From Halobacillus sp. A5 (GTDB lineage: Bacteria; Bacillota; Bacilli; Bacillales; Halobacillaceae): a stretch of DNA of 64,000 nt. The translations under genes were made by a program, and so were the position numbers. Of the stretch, positions 33,693-42,343 are shown in pieces (the first letter of the stretch is position 1; every line of letters begins with the position of its first letter). The stretch is taken from NCBI RefSeq assembly GCF_024189315.1, contig NZ_JAIZEO010000001.1:930001-994000 (forward strand). Direction: 5' to 3'. Under the pieces are notes generated by a model, which was given only the letters and a program-made list of their open reading frames with translations, was not told where the DNA came from and did not search any database.

Positions 33693-34967
33693 TTAGCCAT
33701 TTAATTGAAAAGCTTCGTTTCCTTTCTGATCTTCAATCAGAACCGCTTGAACTTCTTCTCCTTTTTTGTAACCTCTCGTACCACCTTTTAAAACAATAAA
33801 TACGTTTGTATGAGCAAGAGAGGTAACTACCGCTGATTTATCCATCCCGGCAGGATAAACGACAACTTTGCCTTTTTCATAAGACACATACCCCCGTATA
33901 AACCTGGTAAAAGGATTAGGTTTGCCGAAATCTTCACCTAAAGCCGCTGTTACTACGGGGTGGTAAGGCGTTTGGTTCTGCATCAATTTCTGAAGGTATG
34001 GATAAGTATATAATTCAAATCCTACATAACAGGCAGATGGGTTCCCGGATAATCCAAATAACAGCCGGTCCCCGGCTTTAGCTACAGTTGTTACACTGCC
34101 AGGCCTCATGGCAATTTTGTTAAATAATACTTCAGCACCAAGTTTCTCATATATGGCAGGCATCAAATCGTAATCCCCGACAGAAACGCCGCCGGTGGTA
34201 ATTAGCACATCCACTTCCTCCAGAGCAGCTGTTATAGCATTAAAGCAGGGATCAAATTCATCCGCAAGCTTTCCATAATAACGTGCTTCTGCTCCGCTTC
34301 TATTAATTTGTGATAGTACCATATACGCATTAGAATTGCGAATTTTCCCAGGTTCAAGAGGCTGGTCTACATCCAGCAGCTCCGTCCCTGTAGCAAAAAC
34401 ACCGACTACCGGCTTCTTATTGACCTCTATTTTATCATATCCAAATGTTGCAAGCAGAGCCTTTACTCCAGGATTGATTAAGGTTCCCTTCTCTACAAGC
34501 AGGGTACCCTGTCTGGTTTCTGAAGCCTCTATAATAATGTTTTGGCCGGACTCCATTCTTCTTTTAATTGTTATGTATGGTGCTCCGTCTTTTTCGAAGG
34601 TTTGACAGATTTCAAACATGGCAACACAATTCGCTCCTTCGGGAATTTCTGCTCCGGTCATAATTCTTACCGCTTCTCCTGTTTGCAGGACCCGGCTTGC
34701 TCGATGGCCGGCGCCTATTTCATCAACAACTTTAAACGTTTTAGGACGATCTTTGCCAGCATTAATAGTATCCTCTGCTTTAATAGCAAAGCCATCGTAT
34801 GGCGACTTGTCAAAAGGCGGTATTGCATGAGTGGCAACTATATCTTCAGCTAATATGCGCTGGTCACATTTATTTAAATTAATTTTCTCAGACTTTAATG
34901 ATGTTGAACAATTCATCACACGTTCCACAGCTTCTGAAACTGGGATCGGTTTTCTATGTAAGTTCAT
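33693..34967 (-). CDS. moeA: Molybdopterin molybdenumtransferase MoeA
   Basis: 424 residues with the MoeA domain order: N-terminal domains (ILAEDIVATHAIPPFDKSPYDGFAI), domain with MTGAEIPEGANCV, the MoCF/MogA-like domain (TTGGVSVGDYDLMPAIYEKLG, LFGLSGNPSACYVGFELY) and a small C-terminal domain. It inserts molybdate into adenylated molybdopterin. ATG 34967 preferred, with AGGA upstream; ATG 34973 also possible. Operon with moaA, while the remaining moa/mog/moba genes are not in the window. Confidence 0.94.
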   Translation of the reverse strand: MNLHRKPIPVSEAVERVMNCSTSLKSEKINLNKCDQRILAEDIVATHAIPPFDKSPYDGFAIKAEDTINAGKDRPKTFKVVDEIGAGHRASRVLQTGEAVRIMTGAEIPEGANCVAMFEICQTFEKDGAPYITIKRRMESGQNIIIEASETRQGTLLVEKGTLINPGVKALLATFGYDKIEVNKKPVVGVFATGTELLDVDQPLEPGKIRNSNAYMVLSQINRSGAEARYYGKLADEFDPCFNAITAALEEVDVLITTGGVSVGDYDLMPAIYEKLGAEVLFNKIAMRPGSVTTVAKAGDRLLFGLSGNPSACYVGFELYTYPYLQKLMQNQTPYHPVVTAALGEDFGKPNPFTRFIRGYVSYEKGKVVVYPAGMDKSAVVTSLAHTNVFIVLKGGTRGYKKGEEVQAVLIEDQKGNEAFQLNG

Positions 34968-35094
34968 TTTCATTCCTACTTTCAATAATATAGGTCTTTC
35001 TATGACCTTAACTAAAATTACTGTAAATTACAAAACATTAAGTAAGTCCTCCCTCGAAACCATCAAGAGAGGACCTGTTTTATTAAAGATTATA

Positions 35095-35229
35095 TTAATA
35101 CAGATTTCGATATTCGGCTTTTCGGTTCAATAATTTTTCTTCAATATCTTTATGAGTTTTGTTAAATGGTTTAACAGTACTTTTTGTAATGGACACACTA
35201 ATCGTATAAATAAAAAAATGAATCGTCAT
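35095..35229 (-). CDS. YrzI-like small protein (44 aa)
   Basis: MTIHFFIYTISVSITKSTVK, then PFNKTHKDIEEKLLNRKAEYRNLY. A short hydrophobic start, TISVSITK, and a charged helix ending near Y(R)xLY resemble the YrzI family of short Bacillus proteins. GGAGGAAAGGAAG lies just upstream of ATG 35227-35229. It occupies the 340-bp gap between moeA and the HD protein; a weak hairpin at 35044-35074 follows it. Function unknown. Confidence 0.55.
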   Translation of the reverse strand: MTIHFFIYTISVSITKSTVKPFNKTHKDIEEKLLNRKAEYRNLY

Positions 35230-35326
35230 AAGGCATCTTCCTTTCCTCCAGAAGCTAAGCAATCATTGTGATTTAAAAAAACCACAAAATTAAAATATGC
35301 GCGCCTTATAACTTATATGTGTGCTT

Positions 35327-35857
35327 TTAACCCTCGAATCTATTTTCGTAATAATCAGTTATCTTCTGGTCGAGACGATTCAGCCGTTTCACAGCATCAC
35401 TCGGTGTCATCACATTATAATGGTGCAGCCCGTGCGGCTGTTCATCCATGCGGTCAGCTTCTTCTACTACCTCTTGAAGGAGCGTCCGCTGTTCAGACAG
35501 TGAAAATGGAAGATAACTGTCCGTATGAAGCAGAACAGCCAGCGAAACTTCTTTAGCTACAAGTCGGTCTTCACCAAGACGAATGAGCAATTTATGAGCA
35601 CGTTCAGCCCCTTTGATGGCGTGGATATCATGCTTTCGGTATTCTTCATAATCCCATTTTCCATCTTTATACCATTCGTAATGTCCCATGTCATGAAGCA
35701 GTGCGGCTTTAGCAGCCAAGTCGGGAGACACACCTTTCTTCACAGCTAATTTAAATGCATGACCTGCGACAGTAACGGCATGATGTATGCCTGAACGCCG
35801 CAGATATTTTTGAGTTATTCGATGTTTAAATACGTCTACCAATGTAACTCTGGGCAT
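35327..35857 (-). CDS. HD-domain hydrolase
   Basis: 176 residues. HD motif: His in HHAVTVAGHAF, LLHDMGHYEW (the HD pair), then HAIKGAERA and a distal Asp in EEADRMDEQPHGLHHYN. Metal-dependent phosphohydrolase fold, substrate not predictable. Start ATG 35857 (MPRVTLVDVFKHR) set by GAGAGGTG upstream; the frame runs on to 35932 without a site. Single gene. Confidence 0.83.
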   Translation of the reverse strand: MPRVTLVDVFKHRITQKYLRRSGIHHAVTVAGHAFKLAVKKGVSPDLAAKAALLHDMGHYEWYKDGKWDYEEYRKHDIHAIKGAERAHKLLIRLGEDRLVAKEVSLAVLLHTDSYLPFSLSEQRTLLQEVVEEADRMDEQPHGLHHYNVMTPSDAVKRLNRLDQKITDYYENRFEG

Positions 35858-36004
35858 ACCATCACCTCTCTTTTCAAAAAAATATACCATTGCAGCGGCT
35901 GCTCCACAAGTTAATCGAACCACAGCATCCATTTAAACATGTTTAGTAAAAAACAGCACGGGGTAGTGTTATTGTAAGATACTTTCTCACAGGAGGTGAA
36001 AAGT

Positions 36005-36337
36005 GTGAGCCGACTATCCTCTTATCACATTAAATTCAACCAGCCGTTATCGACTAATCAAATCGTCAATATTTATAATCAATCTACGAAGACGAATCGT
36101 ACTATATATTTACATCAAAACCATTTAATTGCTGATGCTGCTCATTTATCCAAGCTATTATCTTTCTTTTTATTTGTTGATATCGACCAGCCGGCTATAA
36201 TGATCATTGATGGAGAAAACATTGATGAAGTGTACGAAACCTTTCAAGCTGAATGCAGGGGATGTATATCAGATATAAGCATCCGTTCTCAGTATAATGA
36301 ATCAATGATGAACAGTGAAACCTCAATATCTGTTTAA
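36005..36337 (+). CDS. HPr-like domain protein lacking the phospho-His
   Basis: 110 residues. The region about 8-85 follows the HPr fold: FNQPLSTNQIVNIYNQSTKTNRTIYLHQNHLIADAAHLSKLLSFFL..., including the hydrophobic NRTIYL / ADAAHLSKLLSF pattern around HPr Ser46, then IMIIDGENIDEVYETF. The GIHARPA segment with His15 is absent, so it cannot carry phosphate for sugar transport; Crh of Bacillus also lacks this His, but this protein is more divergent. GTG 36005 is the start, with AGGAGGTG upstream. A C-terminal tail of about 25 residues is extra. Regulatory role is inference. Confidence 0.65.
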   Translation: MSRLSSYHIKFNQPLSTNQIVNIYNQSTKTNRTIYLHQNHLIADAAHLSKLLSFFLFVDIDQPAIMIIDGENIDEVYETFQAECRGCISDISIRSQYNESMMNSETSISV

Positions 36338-36350
36338 AAGATCGTTCAGG

Positions 36351-36494
36351 ATGGAGTCAGTAAAATCCAAAGCAAAGGATAACTCTAAACCCATGTCTCC
36401 ACTACAATCAAAAATAAAATATATCGTGTACTTAATTGTATTTTTTTCAATCTTATGGTTTATTACCACGTTTGTATTTCTTCCTTATTTTTAA
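36351..36494 (+). CDS. Small membrane protein (47 aa)
   Basis: MESVKSKAKDNSKPMSPLQS, then a single hydrophobic helix IVYLIVFFSILWFITTFVF and the end LPYF. It has the form of a basic, cytosolic head plus one transmembrane helix. The ribosome site (TTCAGG just before ATG 36351) is weak; initiation at ATG 36393 is possible. It is followed at once by a clear terminator, which supports it as a gene co-transcribed with the HPr-like gene. No family recognised. Confidence 0.5.
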   Translation: MESVKSKAKDNSKPMSPLQSKIKYIVYLIVFFSILWFITTFVFLPYF

Positions 36495-36501
36495 GAACTC
36501 C

Positions 36502-36538
36502 CCCTGCAACCGCCCTTTGCTCTGCAGGGATTTTTTTT
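36502..36538 (+). terminator. Terminator
   Basis: CCCTGCA / TGCAGGG stem (36502-36529), then TTTTTTTT. Confidence 0.82.
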
Positions 36539-36600
36539 GAATTCTAAATTTGATTGAAGATTCAGTATAATTATTGTAGTTCATGAAGAAAGGAGATAAG

Positions 36601-37161
36601 ATGATGTACGATATTGCTATTATCGGCGGAGGTCCTGCTGGGGCAAGTGCTGCTTTATTTGCTGCAAAAGCAGGAAAGCAAGTCATTCTTTTTGACAGCG
36701 GGAAAAGTATTACTGCAAAAGCATGGATCGAAAACCATTACGGGGTTAAGGAGATTGAAGGGCCTGCACTGCTTAAGGAGGGGCAGAGTCAAGCGACCAA
36801 GTTTGGGACAAAGCTGGTAAAAGAAAACATTAACACCTTAAAAGAGAATGAAGGCTTTTTCACTTTACAATCAGATCAACAGGACTATGAGGCCTTACAT
36901 GTTGTATTTGCGACAGGCATGTCAACGAAACTGGCTGACACCGCTGGATTGACGATAAAAGAAGGAACTGAGCCCCGTGTCGCTAAAATAATTGAAACAG
37001 ATCCCGAAGGCAGAACCAGCCGTAAAAATGTATGGGCAGCAGGTACAGCCGCAGGGATGAGCGTGCATACAATAATTACGGCTGGTGATGGTGCAAAAGT
37101 GGCCGTAAACGTTATCAGTGAATTAAATGGGGAACGATACGTGGACCATGACGTACTGTAA
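36601..37161 (+). CDS. Short FAD/NAD(P)-binding oxidoreductase, thioredoxin-reductase-like
   Basis: 186 residues. FAD motif IAIIGGGPAGASAALFAAKAGKQV, a middle LHVVFATGMSTKLADTAGL and the C-terminal FAD motif KNVWAAGTAAGMSVHTIITAGDGAKVAVNVI. It matches the FAD-binding halves of thioredoxin reductase, but the NADPH domain and the CxxC redox centre are missing, so it cannot act as a normal TrxR. Proteins of this length exist in Bacillaceae, so it is probably complete and not truncated. AAAGGAG 5 bp before ATG 36601. Confidence 0.75.
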   Translation: MMYDIAIIGGGPAGASAALFAAKAGKQVILFDSGKSITAKAWIENHYGVKEIEGPALLKEGQSQATKFGTKLVKENINTLKENEGFFTLQSDQQDYEALHVVFATGMSTKLADTAGLTIKEGTEPRVAKIIETDPEGRTSRKNVWAAGTAAGMSVHTIITAGDGAKVAVNVISELNGERYVDHDVL

Positions 37162-37167
37162 ACTTTT

Positions 37168-37193
37168 AAAAACACCTGCGACTAAGGTGTTTC
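37168..37193 (+). terminator. Hairpin after TrxR-like gene
   Basis: AAACACCT / AGGTGTTT stem with a 7-base loop, followed by CTAAGGTTTT. Moderate terminator. Confidence 0.55.
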
Positions 37194-37372
37194 TAAGGTT
37201 TTATGGAGGAAAGACGTTAGAAATACACCCTCACTCTCAGAGAAAATTATACTCTCTGCATTAATGTTTTTGGAAACGGCAGAACCCCATCCAGATGGGA
37301 ACCCTGCCTGCTTCGACTAGGAAAAGCGGGTATCTTTCCTTTCCCTGTTTCAACCGTATATCCAGATTTCCT

Positions 37373-37437
37373 AACAAAGAGGTTTTCCGCTTGCAGTGAA
37401 AACAAGAACTCGCTGCTAGCTGAAAACCTCTGTTGTT
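37373..37437. repeat. Long imperfect palindrome downstream of corA
   Basis: Outer arms AACAAAGAGGTTTTC and GAAAACCTCTGTTGTT pair with one mismatch, and the inside can extend by GC(T)TGCAG / CTGC(TA)GC. It may end the leftward corA transcript (U-rich ACAACAGAGG side lacks a U run) or be an isolated intergenic element. The remaining 37194-37372 shows nothing I can assign. Confidence 0.45.
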
Positions 37438-37443
37438 TATATA

Positions 37444-38403
37444 TTAATCAAACCATCCTTTTTTCTTGAACCAGAAAACCATAGTCACTGCTATAGAAAT
37501 CATGACAATCCATACAACCAAATATCCCGATTGTGTGCTTAATTCCGGCATGTTCACAAAATTCATGCCATAAACCCCTACAATAAAAGTTAAAGGCATA
37601 AAAATTACTGAAATCACAGTCAATATCTGCATTGTACGGTTCGTCTGATGAGAGTTTAAAGACAAGTAGCTGTCCCTTATATCCTGGGTCATCTCACGGT
37701 TTGACCCCACAATCTCTGCAACTTTAATCAAATGGTCATAAATGTCTGCGAAATACTCTTTACGCTCCCTAACCCCTTCCAAATGATGAGTGTTCAGCAT
37801 GCGGTAGAGTAAATCTCTCATCGGGTGGACGGTTTGTCGAATCTTGAGCAGTTCACTCCTTCGGTCAAAGAGTTCTTCAAGTAGCTGTTCCATGGACAAA
37901 TTCTTCGTATTATCCTCAATTTCATTAATATGGTCTTCAATATCATAAACAAGTGGAAAATACTGGTCCACCACTTTATCCAGCAGCTGGTAAAGGATAT
38001 AATATTCATCAAGATTCATATCTCCCTCGTCTCGTTTTAGGAGCCGTTCAATGGCTTCAATTTCTGCTGAAGGCTGTTTGTGAAATGTAACGACAAATCC
38101 CTCTCCAAGGAACAAGTTAATTTCGCTTCGATCCAGACTCTTCTTATGTAGAGCATGAAACACAAAAAAGGTATGATCCTCATAGTAATCAAGCTTTGGA
38201 CGCTGTAAATCATGAAGACAGTCTTCAACTGCAAGCGGGTGAAACTTAAAATAAGAGGTTAAATAATTGATTTCATCTTTAGAAGGTTTTTCAAAATCAA
38301 CCCAGTACCAGTCCATTTCCGCATTGTTCAATTCACTTATGCTCGTGAAATGCTGTAATCCTTGTTTTCGTGAAAATCCGTAAATTCTCAACAATGTTAT
38401 CAC
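37444..38403 (-). CDS. corA: CorA-type Mg2+ channel
   Basis: 319 residues. Large N-terminal cytosolic domain, long helix, then two C-terminal membrane helices. The GMN signature is in VYGMNFVNMPEL after helix 1 (ILTVISVIFMPLTFIVGVYG), and the basic end FWFKKKGWFD follows helix 2. It imports Mg2+ (also Co2+/Ni2+). GTG 38403 with AAGGAG 6 bp upstream is the start; homologs often begin at the following TTG (LRIYGF). Confidence 0.92.
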   Translation of the reverse strand: MITLLRIYGFSRKQGLQHFTSISELNNAEMDWYWVDFEKPSKDEINYLTSYFKFHPLAVEDCLHDLQRPKLDYYEDHTFFVFHALHKKSLDRSEINLFLGEGFVVTFHKQPSAEIEAIERLLKRDEGDMNLDEYYILYQLLDKVVDQYFPLVYDIEDHINEIEDNTKNLSMEQLLEELFDRRSELLKIRQTVHPMRDLLYRMLNTHHLEGVRERKEYFADIYDHLIKVAEIVGSNREMTQDIRDSYLSLNSHQTNRTMQILTVISVIFMPLTFIVGVYGMNFVNMPELSTQSGYLVVWIVMISIAVTMVFWFKKKGWFD

Positions 38404-38514
38404 CTTTTCTCCTTACAAACTTAAATTACCCGAATGAGCTTAACTAAAACCTCCTTAACTCTACTTATTATGATAGGATAGAATTAACATACCCTTACAA
38501 GGGAGAGGCTGAAA

Positions 38515-39087
38515 ATGAGCGCTGTGAAAATACATTTACAAAATGAGCAATTGCTGCTTCGGAGTATTACAGATCATGATATTCCACAACTGTACGAATT
38601 AATTTATGGAGATTCTGATCCGGAATGGAAGAAATGGGATGCACCTTATTATCCACTCGAACCTCATACAATTGATACATACCGCAGTCATGAATACGCC
38701 CGGATAGAACGACTGAAAAATGGAGAGCCCGATTCAAGACTGGTGATTGAGGTAGATCATTCAATCATTGGTACGGTCTCCTACTATTGGGAGCATAAAG
38801 CTTCTTTATGGCTTGAAGTCGGAATCGGGATTTATAACCCTTCCTACTGGAGCGGAGGCTATGGAACAGAAGCTCTGCGTCTGTGGATCGATCATATGTT
38901 TGCAAGTTTTCCTATCGCCCGTGTCGGATTAACCACGTGGTCCAAAAATCAACGGATGATGAGAGTCGGAGAGAAGCTTGGAATGAAGCTTGAAGGTCGT
39001 CTGCGTAAATGCAGAATATATGAAGGAAAGCACTATGATTCGATTCGAATGGGAATTCTAAGAGAAGAATGGGAACAGATAAAATAA
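38515..39087 (+). CDS. GNAT acetyltransferase, RimJ/RimL type
   Basis: 190 residues. GNAT acetyl-CoA loop is in GIYNPSYWSGGYGTEALRLW (Q/RxxGxG/A variant SGGYGTEAL), with VGLTTWSKNQRMMRVGEKLGMKLEGRLRK near the end. The family acetylates N-terminal amino groups of proteins or small amines; the substrate here is not predictable. AGGGAGAGG lies 8 bp upstream of ATG 38515. Confidence 0.87.
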   Translation: MSAVKIHLQNEQLLLRSITDHDIPQLYELIYGDSDPEWKKWDAPYYPLEPHTIDTYRSHEYARIERLKNGEPDSRLVIEVDHSIIGTVSYYWEHKASLWLEVGIGIYNPSYWSGGYGTEALRLWIDHMFASFPIARVGLTTWSKNQRMMRVGEKLGMKLEGRLRKCRIYEGKHYDSIRMGILREEWEQIK

Positions 39088-39126
39088 ACAGGAAGGACTC
39101 CTTATCGTAGAGTCCTTCCTGTTTTT
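39086..39126. terminator. Bidirectional terminator
   Basis: AAACAGGAAGGACTC / GAGTCCTTCCTGTTTTT stem, 15 bp, between the GNAT gene and the leftward ppaC gene. Confidence 0.9.
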
Positions 39127-39129
39127 CAA

Positions 39130-40056
39130 TTAATTCAATTGTTCATTTAGCGGAGGTACAATTTGCTTCTTACGGGAAACAACACCTTTTAGAACCGTCT
39201 GGTTATCTTTAAGCTCTACTCCAAACGCTTCATTAACGGCAGAGGCTTTCTCTCCGATCGCAATTACCGTTGAATCATTTGTAAGAATATCCGTAATGAC
39301 GAAAACAAATAAATCCAGAGATTTAGAAGCTGTAATTTCATTAATGGCTTTCGTAAGTTCTGCTTTACGCTGCAGTACTTCTCCGGTGTCTACTGTATTT
39401 ACCTGGGCAATCTCCACTCTTGACTCACCCATTGAGAATTCTTTTGCATCCATAGATAAGAGTTCTTCAGCAGAAGACTCGCTTATATCTGCTCCAGCTT
39501 TAAGCATATCCAGTCCGTAGACTTCCGTATCCACTCCAGCAATGGATTCAAGTTCTTTGGCCACTTCAATATCCTCATCTGTACATGTTGGAGATTTAAA
39601 TAACAGCGAATCTGAAATAATCGAAGATAAAAGCAGTCCGGCCGTATTTTTAGAAATTTCCTGACCTTTTTCTTTAAACATTTTTGTCAGAATGGTAGCC
39701 GTACACCCTACAGGCTCTGCACGATAATATAGAGGTCCGTTTGTTTCAAAGTTGGCAATTCTATGGTGGTCGATGACTTCTGTGACCTGCACGTCTTCAA
39801 TATCGTCAACGCTCTGCTGACGTTCGTTATGATCGACTAAGATGACCTGGTCTACTTCATTGCTTACTTGATTTACTAACCTTGGTGCGTCAACGTTAAA
39901 TTGGTCGAGTGCAAATTGAGTTTCACTGTTTACTTCCCCAAGACGCACAGCCTCTACATCTTCACCCAATTTATTTTTCAATTCCGCATATACAATGGCT
40001 GAGCAAATCGTATCCGTATCAGGATTTTTATGTCCGAAGACTAGCTTTTTTGACAT
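39130..40056 (-). CDS. ppaC: Manganese-dependent inorganic pyrophosphatase
   Basis: 308 residues, DHH family II pyrophosphatase. Metal and catalytic motifs: [20 protein letters not shown], and [10 protein letters not shown]-terminal DHHA2 domain with [10 protein letters not shown] (substrate-binding Arg-Lys-Lys). It hydrolyses PPi in the cytosol. RBS AAAGGAGAGA before ATG 40056. Size matches B. subtilis PpaC (309). Confidence 0.96.
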   Translation of the reverse strand: MSKKLVFGHKNPDTDTICSAIVYAELKNKLGEDVEAVRLGEVNSETQFALDQFNVDAPRLVNQVSNEVDQVILVDHNERQQSVDDIEDVQVTEVIDHHRIANFETNGPLYYRAEPVGCTATILTKMFKEKGQEISKNTAGLLLSSIISDSLLFKSPTCTDEDIEVAKELESIAGVDTEVYGLDMLKAGADISESSAEELLSMDAKEFSMGESRVEIAQVNTVDTGEVLQRKAELTKAINEITASKSLDLFVFVITDILTNDSTVIAIGEKASAVNEAFGVELKDNQTVLKGVVSRKKQIVPPLNEQLN

Positions 40057-40216
40057 TATACTCTCTCCTTTGCCTATCTGTATGTAAATTCAACTCAGTT
40101 CCGATTATAAGGGAAAATGCCTTCTGCGTCTATGATCACCCTCTAAATTTGGTTGTTTAACTCATCTAATTATTGGTAATAGTCCTTTAACTAGATTGAA
40201 AAAGGATGTGACATCA

Positions 40217-41351
40217 ATGAAAGCTGTAACATACCAAGGCAAAGAAAAAAATGATGGTTAAGGATATGCCTGCTCCATCTATTCAATCAGATGATGATAT
40301 GATTGTCCGAATTACAGCAAGCGGGATCTGCGGCTCTGATTTTCACTTATATAAAGACGGTATAGAACCTAAAGAGGATTATATTGTAGGTCACGAACCT
40401 ATGGGGGTCGTTGAAGAGACTGGTAAAAATGTTAAAACGTTAAAAAATGGAGACCGCGTCGTAATTCCTTTTAATATCGGCTGCGGAGAATGCTTTTTCT
40501 GTAAAAATCAAATGGAAAGTCAATGCGATGACTCCAATCCACACGGCGACGCGGGAGGTCTGTTTGGCTTTACAGAAACTTTTGGCGGTTACCCTGGAGG
40601 GCAGGCAGAGTATTTAAGAGTACCCTATGCAGATTTCACTTCATTTAAGGTTCCTGAAGTTAGTGAGCTGGATGACGAACAAGTACTGTTCTTATCTGAT
40701 GTCATCCCTACGGCCTATTGGAGTGTAGAAAAGAGCGGTGTAAAAGAAGGAGATACCGTTATCGTACTGGGGAGTGGGCCAATAGGGCTGATGTGCCAAA
40801 AGTTTGCTAATCTTAAAGGAGCCAGCCGTGTGATTGCCGTTGATCAAGTTGATCACCGTCTTGACCATGCCAGACGTACAAACAAGGTTGAAACCTTTAA
40901 CTTTATAAACACCGATCAGATTGGTTCAGTGTTATACGAGGAAACAAAAGGCGGGGCGGATGTGATCATTGACTGTGTCGGAATGGATGGAACCGTTTCA
41001 CCTGGTGAGGAATTTGGGTCTGATTATGACAATCAGTTTGGCACAATAAGTCCCATTATTACAGCATCTCAGGCAATCCGCAAATTCGGAACCGTTCAAT
41101 TAACCGGTGTATACGGTACCGAAGCGAACGGATTCCCCCTTGGTAATTTTTTCAGCCCTAACATCAGCTTATCGATGGGACAGGCGCCGGTTATTCATTT
41201 AATGCCGAAACTTTACGACATGATTGAGAATAATGATTTCGACCCTACTGATATCATTACTCATACTATGAATCTCACAGATGCGGCAAAGGGTTACGAC
41301 ATTTTTGATAAAAAAACAGACGGTAACATTAAAGTGATACTAAAACCATAA
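40217..41351 (+). pseudogene. Zinc alcohol/formaldehyde dehydrogenase with an N-terminal frameshift
   Basis: The body (40251-41351) is a full zinc MDR dehydrogenase: GICGSDFH, GHEPMGVVEE (catalytic zinc), structural zinc cysteines CGECFFCKNQMESQC, Rossmann VIVLGSGPIGLM, resembling B. subtilis AdhB and glutathione-independent formaldehyde dehydrogenases. The normal N-terminus MKAVTYQGKEK is encoded at 40217 after AAGGATGTGA, but runs into a stop (GGTTAA) because an A7 tract (40245-40251) shifts the frame; six A would join the parts as KEKMMVKDMPAP. ATG 40251 could restart a protein lacking only the first beta strand, but has a poor RBS. Real mutation, slippage, or a sequencing error are all possible. 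Confidence 0.75.
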
Positions 41352-41355
41352 CGTT

Positions 41356-41392
41356 CCCAGAAATCGGCAGCATATGCTGCCGATTTCTTGGG
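41356..41392 (+). terminator. Terminator-like hairpin
   Basis: CCCAGAAATCGGCAGCA / TGCTGCCGATTTCTTGGG, a nearly perfect 17-bp stem with a tight loop, then TTTG. Weak U-tract. Confidence 0.65.
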
Positions 41393-41457
41393 TTTGTAAA
41401 CCAATAAAGAGGGAATTTATAAAACATGCTGTAACTATGAGTGAAGGAGTAATGAAA

Positions 41458-42309
41458 ATGAGCACAACCTTATCGAGAGGAAAAAGAAAACTAGAAAATC
41501 AGGATACCTCTGAGGAGCTGAAGCCCTGGATAAGAAGATTCGGACGTTTCGGACATATGGCAAAAGGTATAGTATATGCATTATTAGGTGTGCTTGCTTT
41601 CATGGCAGCTGTTGGCGCAGGAGAAGAGGCCTCCGGTACACAAGGGTTGTTTCAATCTCTTGCCGCTATGCCGTTTGGGGAATTGCTGCTTTGGATTATT
41701 GGGATTGGTCTTATCGGATATATTGTATGGGTCATTATTAAATCTGTATACGATACTTCTAACAAAGGTAAAGACTTGAGTGGAATTGTCACCCGGACCG
41801 GCTATCTTATTGGAGCTGTGATTTATGGATCTCTGGCTGTTAATGCCTTTCAGATTGCGATGCACGCCGGTGGAAGCGGAGGGAATTCTGAACAAACGAT
41901 CTCAGCTATGCTTTTAGGCCAGCCCTTTGGCCCTTGGCTGGTCGGTGTTCTTGGAATTATTGTAATTGGGTATGGAGCGTCAGAGTTTTATAGCGGGATT
42001 ACAAAAAGGTTTTTAAAAAAATTTAATCATCATCAGATGAATGAACATGAACGAAGAGTGGCTGAGAAGTCAGGTAAAATGGGGTTAATATCCAGGGGCG
42101 TTGTGCTTGCTCTTATTGGTTTTTTCTTTATACAAACAGCACTGTCCTCTAACCCCGACGATTCTAAAGGGTTAGACGGGGCGCTGGCTGAAGTGTCACA
42201 GCAGCCTTTCGGACAATGGCTGCTTGGTTTGGTTGCTGTTGGTTTAATCCTCTACGGCATCTATGAAATAACCAGAGGCCGCTATGAAAGAATGAGTTTT
42301 GGAAAATAA
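41458..42309 (+). CDS. DUF1206 membrane protein
   Basis: 283 residues with six hydrophobic helices in three pairs. Each pair carries the repeated pattern GRFGHMAKGIVYALLGVLAF, RTGYLIGAVIYGSLAV and GLISRGVVLALIGFFFIQTA, each later followed by QPFG-W-LG-... (MPFGELLLWIIG, QPFGPWLVGVLG, QPFGQWLLGLVA). This is the threefold DUF1206 architecture; function unknown. Start ATG 41458 because AAGGAG is 8 bp upstream. Confidence 0.85.
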   Translation: MSTTLSRGKRKLENQDTSEELKPWIRRFGRFGHMAKGIVYALLGVLAFMAAVGAGEEASGTQGLFQSLAAMPFGELLLWIIGIGLIGYIVWVIIKSVYDTSNKGKDLSGIVTRTGYLIGAVIYGSLAVNAFQIAMHAGGSGGNSEQTISAMLLGQPFGPWLVGVLGIIVIGYGASEFYSGITKRFLKKFNHHQMNEHERRVAEKSGKMGLISRGVVLALIGFFFIQTALSSNPDDSKGLDGALAEVSQQPFGQWLLGLVAVGLILYGIYEITRGRYERMSFGK

Positions 42310-42314
42310 AGAAA

Positions 42315-42343
42315 CAGGCCTAAGATTGATGATCTTAGGCCTG
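42315..42343. terminator. Duplicated terminator, left copy
   Basis: A 29-bp near-palindrome (CAGGCCTAAGAT...ATCTTAGGCCTG) with loop TGATG. An exact copy in the same orientation stands at 42783-42811. Left copy is preceded by AAAGAAA, giving a U-tract for leftward transcripts (rsgA-like). Confidence 0.8.

Noticed and set aside
40245-40251. Programmed frameshift as a confident call for the alcohol dehydrogenase
   Set aside because: An A7 tract can slip, but no stimulatory structure is evident, and a homopolymer sequencing error is at least as likely; kept only as a finding.
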